Assembly (NCBI RefSeq): GCF_001678945.1
Contig: NZ_CP015124.1
Coordinates: 992,001 to 1,056,000, forward strand
From: Phaeobacter gallaeciensis
GTDB lineage: Bacteria; Pseudomonadota; Alphaproteobacteria; Rhodobacterales; Rhodobacteraceae
Reading direction: 5' to 3'
Length of the DNA: 64,000 nt
Below, in pieces: positions 59,801-64,000 of this stretch. The translations under genes were made by a program, and so were the position numbers. The notes under the pieces are model-generated. The model did no database searches. It saw nothing but the letters and a program-made list of their open reading frames with translations, and was not told where the DNA came from. The first letter of the stretch is position 1. Each line of letters opens with the position of its first letter.

Positions 59801-62361
59801 AAACACAGCTGGAGCATCGAAAGACCGAGATACAGGCGCTGATCGACGAAAGCATCCGGCTGCAAACCGCGCGGGATTTCAAAGGCGCCGCGGAGAAGGC
59901 CAAGGATGCAGCCGGTTGGGAAAAGGCCACCGACGCGGATCTGACGACGCTCAAAACCGTGCTGGGCTGGGAAGGTCCCTATTTCAAGGTGCCCCGTGCC
60001 ACGCTGATCGGCCCGGGCAAGGAAGCCGGGGTGCATCAGATCGCCCGGGCGGATGCGGATTTTGCCAAATATGAGGCGATGAAGGCCGCGCATACCTACA
60101 CGGCCGCGCGCGGGATGTTCGAAAAGGCCTATCAAAAGATCGAGGCCTGCAAGGTTCTTCTCGCAGCGGCGGCCCCCTACCCTCAGGCGGTAACCGATGC
60201 GCAGGCGGCGGTCGTTGCATTGGCCGCCGAAAGCAACGATGCCACCAAGGACCGGATCAAGGAGATGACAGACCGGCTGGCGGCAGCCAAGCTCGACACC
60301 ACCCGGACCGACCTGACGGAAAACGATTATTCGCAAGCCGTGAAGGAGTTGAAGGCACTCACCGAGGCTGCCAAGGCGCTGCTGACCGCGATCACCGGAT
60401 CATCCGAGTATGAAACCGCCCGGGCAGAGGCAAAGGCCAAGCTGGACGAGGCGCAGGCGCACAAGCAGGCCGACGCCATCGCCGCGCAGCTGACCCGGCT
60501 GACAGCTAAATATGACGCGCTGGTCAAACTGGCACCAAGTGACTACGCGACGGCAAAAACCATGGCAGAGGAAGTTGCAACCTCGGCCGAAGAGGCCCTG
60601 TCGACCGCCAAGACGCATGGCATCCTTGAAGTGGTGAATTCTACCATTGGCGGGGATGAGGACAGCGCCCCGTGGTGGCCGCAGGTGCAGGCGGCGAAAC
60701 TGTCGATCAAAGTTGTTGGCAGCCGCGAAAACGCCGATGTTGCAGCGGTGCACCTGAAGACCGCAACCACGGAAATTGAAAACTGCCAGAAGGACGGGTT
60801 GGCGCCCAAGGTCGCCAAGGGGCATCTTCTCGCCGCGCTGGAAGCCTGCAACACGGCGGATGAGGTGATTTCGCAATATGCCTTCATCACGCAGGAAATC
60901 GCCCGCGCCCGCACGGCCCTGACCCCGGTCGAGGACCACGAAGAAGCCGCCTATGTCGCCGCCGAGGTCGCCGAGATTGAAAAGCTGCTGACCGGGGCAC
61001 AGACCGCTGCCAGAGGTGGCCAGAACTATGCATCGGTCAGCGCCGATATCGAAAAGGCCATCGCCCTGACCAAAACCGCGTTGGAGCTGGCCAAGCAGCA
61101 TAAGACGTACAAAGAGCTGCGCGCCGAACCGGAAGTGGAGCCCCGTCTGGCCGTGCTCGAAGGGCACGAACACCGCTACGCCATCAAACCCAGCATCGAC
61201 ACCATGCGCAAGAAACTGGCGGATGCCGCGGCGCAGGACGCAGGTAAACAGCCTGCAGATGCTATCAAGCTGCTGGAAGAGGCACGCGCCATTGGCACCA
61301 GCGCCTATGTCATGGCGCAGATGCGGGCCAATACGCCGCCAGACCCGGCAGACATCGAGAAAATCCTGGCACGCCCGGGTGGCACCGCCGAGCTGGATGC
61401 GATGATCGACAATCTGGAGCCGGAAGCCCAGCGCGCGGTGGTCAAGGTCGCCTTTAAGGCGCGCTTTGGCTGCGATATCAAGAACTTCAGCAACAAGAAC
61501 TTGGCGCCAGCCACCGAAATCGCCGATGGCGATCTGAAAGGCCCCAATATCGTGGCCTTCTACAAGGCGATGCAGGACCTACCGCTGGACCACACGCTCA
61601 ACAATGACTCTCTGAAGAAATTCGCCATCAACGAAGCCGACAAAGGCGGCTCCATGTATCAGGGCAACGAGAAACGGATCGTGATGCACGAAGGCGATGC
61701 GGGCCTGTCGCCCAACTATGCCTTCGGCAGCGATGACGCGGTCGGCAGTCTGGATGATGCCACCACTCCGGAAGAGCGCGCCGAGCTGGAAAAATGCAAG
61801 CCCGCGAACGAAGAGCCGGTGACCTTCTTCAACTGGAACACCCTGCATGAGGTTGGTCATGCCGTGGACGACAAACACGGGTTCATGAACAGCAACGGCA
61901 GCAAAAAGGATTTTGGCGGCTGGACAGAATACGGCATGGCGATTTCGGACATCGCCGAGAAATTTGCCAAGAAGTTCAAATATGACAAAGACTATATCAC
62001 CGAATACATGGCCCATAACACAAGCGCCCATGCCCCGGACAAACCCGCGGACGAGACCTGTACGGACGAAGAATGGGAAACCCGGCGCGTTCAGGTTCAG
62101 GCGCATATCGATAGCGCCTCTGAGCCCGCAAAACCATGGTCCAGCATGACCTCTGCCAAGAAGCTCGCGATTGACGGTGTTGTGTATCAGGAGAGTTATA
62201 CCAACAGCTGGACCTCCTATCTTCTTGGCGCACGCGCCAAGGGCATGACCGGCTACCAGTTCCGGGCGCCGGGCGAATGGTTTTCCGAACTTTATGCCGC
62301 TTATCACTCGGGCAAGCTGAAACCGAACCATCCGGCGATTGACTGGTTGTCCAAACTCTGA
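56827..62361 (+). CDS. Giant helical-repeat protein with lethal-factor-like zinc metallopeptidase
   Basis: An 1844-aa protein with CAGGAG ten bases before the ATG. Residues 1-115 are a globular domain without an assigned family, and 115-160 an acidic linker. Residues about 160-1500 are imperfect helical units of roughly 90-110 aa rich in Ala, Lys and Glu, likely an elongated solenoid or coiled-coil rod. Residues 1500-1844 form a metallopeptidase: H1674-E-V-G-H1678 followed by AVDD, and Y1810 with E1817 in YQFRAPGEWFSELYAAY. In anthrax lethal factor the same pattern is HEFGHAVDD, with Y728 and E735 also seven residues apart and then FFAEAF, so all four catalytic elements match. No signal peptide or RTX tail is visible; export by a contractile system or action inside the cell are both open. 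A CpXC gene follows at 22 bp. Confidence 0.85.
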   Translation: MPLDGSAAKEIKQQMAIARKRELAFGLCFGKKIEDSVFLTHKTKAAKVLGKQAKSDGETPQFTFGRLKLDGKELTLIVEGKIPPGMARKTKKMFMVVGLKYSIIIQDPDGKVVEAEKDEDEEGPAAKEAASGETATDTAEPDGPAAPSGTPDPAEEKWAAAAKKVEANLVKLRQIAGIDLSRVETLWKALQAKADTGAFATALEHVAKLSAEMKTAAQDAAARAKRQTLLEAKWQQAEAKLKPLIDEVLSFKTTQSEKIQAVWAQITARVEATPPDFEGALKAVGPLAQAISKARQAAAEAPQEEPAPPSGGAEAAEGGDTTTIPRPDAPEKEPEQAAPPSGEATGDTDDADLAEQIARIEASLKDLRDGSVKTYNTMIPEAVSQTPDKWKTALEKVEALANEAKAKPESSSTAKLEAGEKALAGLKKAVATDTEAKTGFGKALAIFDLRMVPLTSHPKAGAPEIAPEIATINDTRTDAIAKAKAHDLKTATEALTAAEAEITKAEVLADDFAHFMALDPDRKELADAARGVTVGDPAIDDAAREMERLYDAAQQDKAAKKFKDGIKKLDEIAAVYAKTARVRTLRESYEDARPKAKTWVDYWATLPGAVKNLLTVKLAEANGYYNDSDVATSKDYAESLKTLGKFWHLRAFLETEIPVVQQYAPKLTAFEAKLKEFKDHDGASGIQVIILKMESDLASAKAEAALHKYSTAISLLDATAGDWAATTAQADACKAYKEKRQVVQGKIAPLKNVPQAAGMLADAEALLAEAVAHALKLDFTTANTCLADAEKRIDSAKAAAEASVELDGLTDTAALDNLKKKWDPAFKVFTDIRDKVVAADTGNDFTVLIAKAQVPAAEAEKAKKAKKYDDARAHLDSTIANLKLAMVLVHQHHAYEELKASLATRVAGLTPLNDANCLQPQLDDITRLTGEADDLIKPEAYDYDGAEAKLATARAMVDQARAEGELYKTIKADRAKATAVIAKITTEGGDVETQLEHRKTEIQALIDESIRLQTARDFKGAAEKAKDAAGWEKATDADLTTLKTVLGWEGPYFKVPRATLIGPGKEAGVHQIARADADFAKYEAMKAAHTYTAARGMFEKAYQKIEACKVLLAAAAPYPQAVTDAQAAVVALAAESNDATKDRIKEMTDRLAAAKLDTTRTDLTENDYSQAVKELKALTEAAKALLTAITGSSEYETARAEAKAKLDEAQAHKQADAIAAQLTRLTAKYDALVKLAPSDYATAKTMAEEVATSAEEALSTAKTHGILEVVNSTIGGDEDSAPWWPQVQAAKLSIKVVGSRENADVAAVHLKTATTEIENCQKDGLAPKVAKGHLLAALEACNTADEVISQYAFITQEIARARTALTPVEDHEEAAYVAAEVAEIEKLLTGAQTAARGGQNYASVSADIEKAIALTKTALELAKQHKTYKELRAEPEVEPRLAVLEGHEHRYAIKPSIDTMRKKLADAAAQDAGKQPADAIKLLEEARAIGTSAYVMAQMRANTPPDPADIEKILARPGGTAELDAMIDNLEPEAQRAVVKVAFKARFGCDIKNFSNKNLAPATEIADGDLKGPNIVAFYKAMQDLPLDHTLNNDSLKKFAINEADKGGSMYQGNEKRIVMHEGDAGLSPNYAFGSDDAVGSLDDATTPEERAELEKCKPANEEPVTFFNWNTLHEVGHAVDDKHGFMNSNGSKKDFGGWTEYGMAISDIAEKFAKKFKYDKDYITEYMAHNTSAHAPDKPADETCTDEEWETRRVQVQAHIDSASEPAKPWSSMTSAKKLAIDGVVYQESYTNSWTSYLLGARAKGMTGYQFRAPGEWFSELYAAYHSGKLKPNHPAIDWLSKL

Positions 62362-62383
62362 CTGATCGAAAGGCTGCCGACCG

Positions 62384-63106
62384 ATGTCCCTGTTTCATCC
62401 CGTCAATCTGCTCTGCCCGCAATGCGAGGCGCCCGTGTCCATGTCCGCCGTCGGCAGTGTCAACGCCGACCGTCGTCCCGACCTACGGGACGACATCCTG
62501 GAAAACCGGTTTCAGGACGCGGCCTGCCCCGCCTGCGGCGAGAGTTTTCGCCTGCAACCGCAGTTCAATTACCTCGACGCCGGGCGCGGGCAATGGATCG
62601 CTGCGATGCCTGCCAACCGGTTGCGCGATCATCTGGAGCTGGAGGATGAGGCCAATGATCTGTTTTCCACCAGCTATGGGTCGCAGGCCCCCGCTGCCGC
62701 GCAGGAGGTCGGCAAAGGGCTAACCGTGCGACTGACCTTTGGCTGGCCAGCGGTGCGGGAAAAATTGCTGCTGCGGCAACTGGAGTTGGACGATGTGATC
62801 GTCGAGATGATGAAGCTGCATATCCTGCGCAGCGTCGAAACCGCCCCCTTGGCTGAAGGCATTGAACTGCGGCTTGTCGATGTGGACGAAGAGACCGGCA
62901 GCTATGTCTTTGCCTGGCTGGAAACCGCATCGGAAAAATACATTGAATACCTGAACGTGCCATCAGAGCTGTATGTGGTGATCCACGACAACCCTGAGGG
63001 ATGGGCCGCGATCCGCGGTCGGCTGGAGACAGGACCTTTCGTCGATATGCAGAAACTCTACATGGGTGAAGGCCGCCATACGGGCGATGAACGCCAGGCA
63101 GGCTAA
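62384..63106 (+). CDS. CpXC-domain protein, partner of the metallopeptidase gene
   Basis: A 240-aa protein, MSLFHPVNLLCPQCEAPVSM, whose two CPxC pairs (CPQC near residue 11, CPAC near residue 48) and GESFRLQPQFNYLDAGRGQW match the CpXC family of putative zinc-binding domains. The C-terminal 150 residues are an alpha/beta domain (EVGKGLTVRLTFGWPAVREK) ending in WAAIRGRLETGPFVDMQKLY. It starts 22 bp after the giant gene and must be co-transcribed. It may be an adaptor, chaperone or immunity protein; family function is not established. Confidence 0.85.
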   Translation: MSLFHPVNLLCPQCEAPVSMSAVGSVNADRRPDLRDDILENRFQDAACPACGESFRLQPQFNYLDAGRGQWIAAMPANRLRDHLELEDEANDLFSTSYGSQAPAAAQEVGKGLTVRLTFGWPAVREKLLLRQLELDDVIVEMMKLHILRSVETAPLAEGIELRLVDVDEETGSYVFAWLETASEKYIEYLNVPSELYVVIHDNPEGWAAIRGRLETGPFVDMQKLYMGEGRHTGDERQAG

Positions 63107-63399
63107 CACCGCGCAGCCGACACTCAGCGCAAACCGCGGCGGCGGGAGGCAAAAACGTTCCTCTTTTCCGGCAGACATCAGGCGATCTGCCCTGCCACTA
63201 GGTGCGGTTAAACCCATCCGTGCTCTGCCCATCGCGGCTGGAAAAGCAGGGATGGAAGGCGCTCTTCACCGTAGAATGCATCAAAATTTGGCTCAAAACC
63301 GACAACTTGTAACATGTTTCCGGCACTAGTGTTGCGTGGCAGCTACGGCTGTGTATGCTCCCAGACACATCCGAAATGACAGAAAGGTAAGTGGGCTTC
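63107..63399. other. Gene-free gap before the methyltransferase
   Basis: No supported coding frame. The AT-richer part at 63280-63330 may hold the methyltransferase promoter. Confidence 0.5.
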
Positions 63400-64000
63400 A
63401 TGCAGGATCTGACCCCGGCGACACTCGACAACAATGCAATCGAAAGCGCGGAGGATCTGTCGTCCATCGCTTTCAGTTTCATGGCATCAAAGGCGCTGTT
63501 CACCGGTCTGCATGTCGGTATCTTTTCACTGCTCGCGGACGGCCCCAAGACGGCCAAAGAACTGTCAGAGGCCGCAGATGTGCCGCTCAACCGCATCGTC
63601 ACGCTGACAACCGCGCTGGCCAGCGTCGGGCTGCTGAGCAACACGGACGATGACAAGATCAAGAATTCCCCCGCCGCGCAGAATTTCCTTTCGAAAACAT
63701 CGAAATACGATTTCGGGGATTATCTTCGCTATCAGATCGACCAGCAGATGTACCCCTTCCTGCTGCAGTTGAATGCGGTGATGAAAGGCGAACTCTCCGA
63801 GGATGCAATCGCCTCTTACCGGCACTGGATGGCGGATGAAGAACAGGCTTCGGTCTATTCCGAAAGCCAGCACGCCGGCTCTCTTGGCCCGGGGCGCACA
63901 CTGGCCCGCACTGTGGACCTGTCCCATGCCAAGACCCTCTTGGACGTGGGCGGCGGCACCGGCGCGATGACCATCAGCCTGTGCAACGAATATGAGAACC
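63400..64000 (+). CDS. SAM-dependent methyltransferase, O-methyltransferase type (cut by window end)
   Basis: At least 200 residues from ATG 63400 (GAAAGG upstream), open at base 64000. Residues 18-100 are a winged-helix dimerisation domain (SIAFSFMASKALFTGLHVGI, then FSLLADGPKTAKELSEAADV) as in plant-type O-methyltransferases and bacterial relatives. The SAM motif I begins at the edge: AKTLLDVGGGTGAMTISLCN. Candidate substrates include small natural products; in marine alphaproteobacteria this fold also includes the DMSP-synthesis enzyme DsyB, which cannot be confirmed from this fragment. Confidence 0.85.
   Translation, partial: MQDLTPATLDNNAIESAEDLSSIAFSFMASKALFTGLHVGIFSLLADGPKTAKELSEAADVPLNRIVTLTTALASVGLLSNTDDDKIKNSPAAQNFLSKTSKYDFGDYLRYQIDQQMYPFLLQLNAVMKGELSEDAIASYRHWMADEEQASVYSESQHAGSLGPGRTLARTVDLSHAKTLLDVGGGTGAMTISLCNEYEN

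Overview
The window is high-GC alphaproteobacterial DNA, most likely from a Rhodobacteraceae / Roseobacter-group marine bacterium. The reasons are the dense tripartite transporters (one TTT system, one TRAP system), the chromosomal order SPOR lipoprotein - dacA - tmk - holB - tatD - PhnP-like hydrolase, and the codon use. This placement is inference from gene content; no search was run.

Layout. (1) 1-5984: a tripartite tricarboxylate transporter (tctC-tctB-tctA, minus strand, tctA cut by the window edge) diverges from a TctD/TctE-type two-component system with an extra ABC-type periplasmic binding protein fused onto the operon by gene overlap. (2) 6000-13278: a catabolic locus with an Asp/Glu-racemase-like enzyme, a LysR regulator, a DadA-like FAD oxidoreductase, a TRAP transporter (dctP-dctQ-dctM) and a bile-acid/sodium-symporter-like carrier. 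(3) 13293-14708: a secreted muramidase-like protein and a GNAT acetyltransferase.

(4) 14851-49275: an integrated element of about 34.4 kb. It lies between an exact 61-bp repeat of the 3' part of a tRNA-Ser(UGA) gene (14851-14911 and 49215-49275; the intact tRNA is at 49216-49305), with a tyrosine integrase next to the intact tRNA. From 22.9 to 49.1 kb it is a nearly complete siphovirus-like prophage: integrase, excisionase-like protein, divergent repressor/Cro pair with phased operators, replication gene with an iteron-like array, P27/large terminase, portal, S49 protease, HK97-type capsid, connectors, tail tube, a frameshifted tail chaperone, a 1594-aa tape measure, fibre, two holin candidates, GH19 endolysin and an orphan adenine methylase. 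From 15.0 to 22.8 kb it carries cargo: an AraC/cupin pair, a small secreted-protein gene split by an IS3-family element, an RTX protein, and a lower-GC AAA ATPase with a HEPN-like C-terminus that is a candidate defence gene.

(5) 49554-56638: ordinary chromosome (SPOR lipoprotein, D,D-carboxypeptidase, thymidylate kinase, DNA polymerase III delta prime, TatD, metallo-beta-lactamase-fold hydrolase, AEC carrier, META-like protein). (6) 56827-63106: an 1844-aa helical-repeat protein whose C-terminus carries the catalytic signature of anthrax lethal-factor-type (M34/ATLF) zinc peptidases, followed 22 bp later by a CpXC-domain protein. I consider this pair the most interesting candidate for an undescribed system. 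(7) 63400-end: the start of a SAM-dependent methyltransferase.
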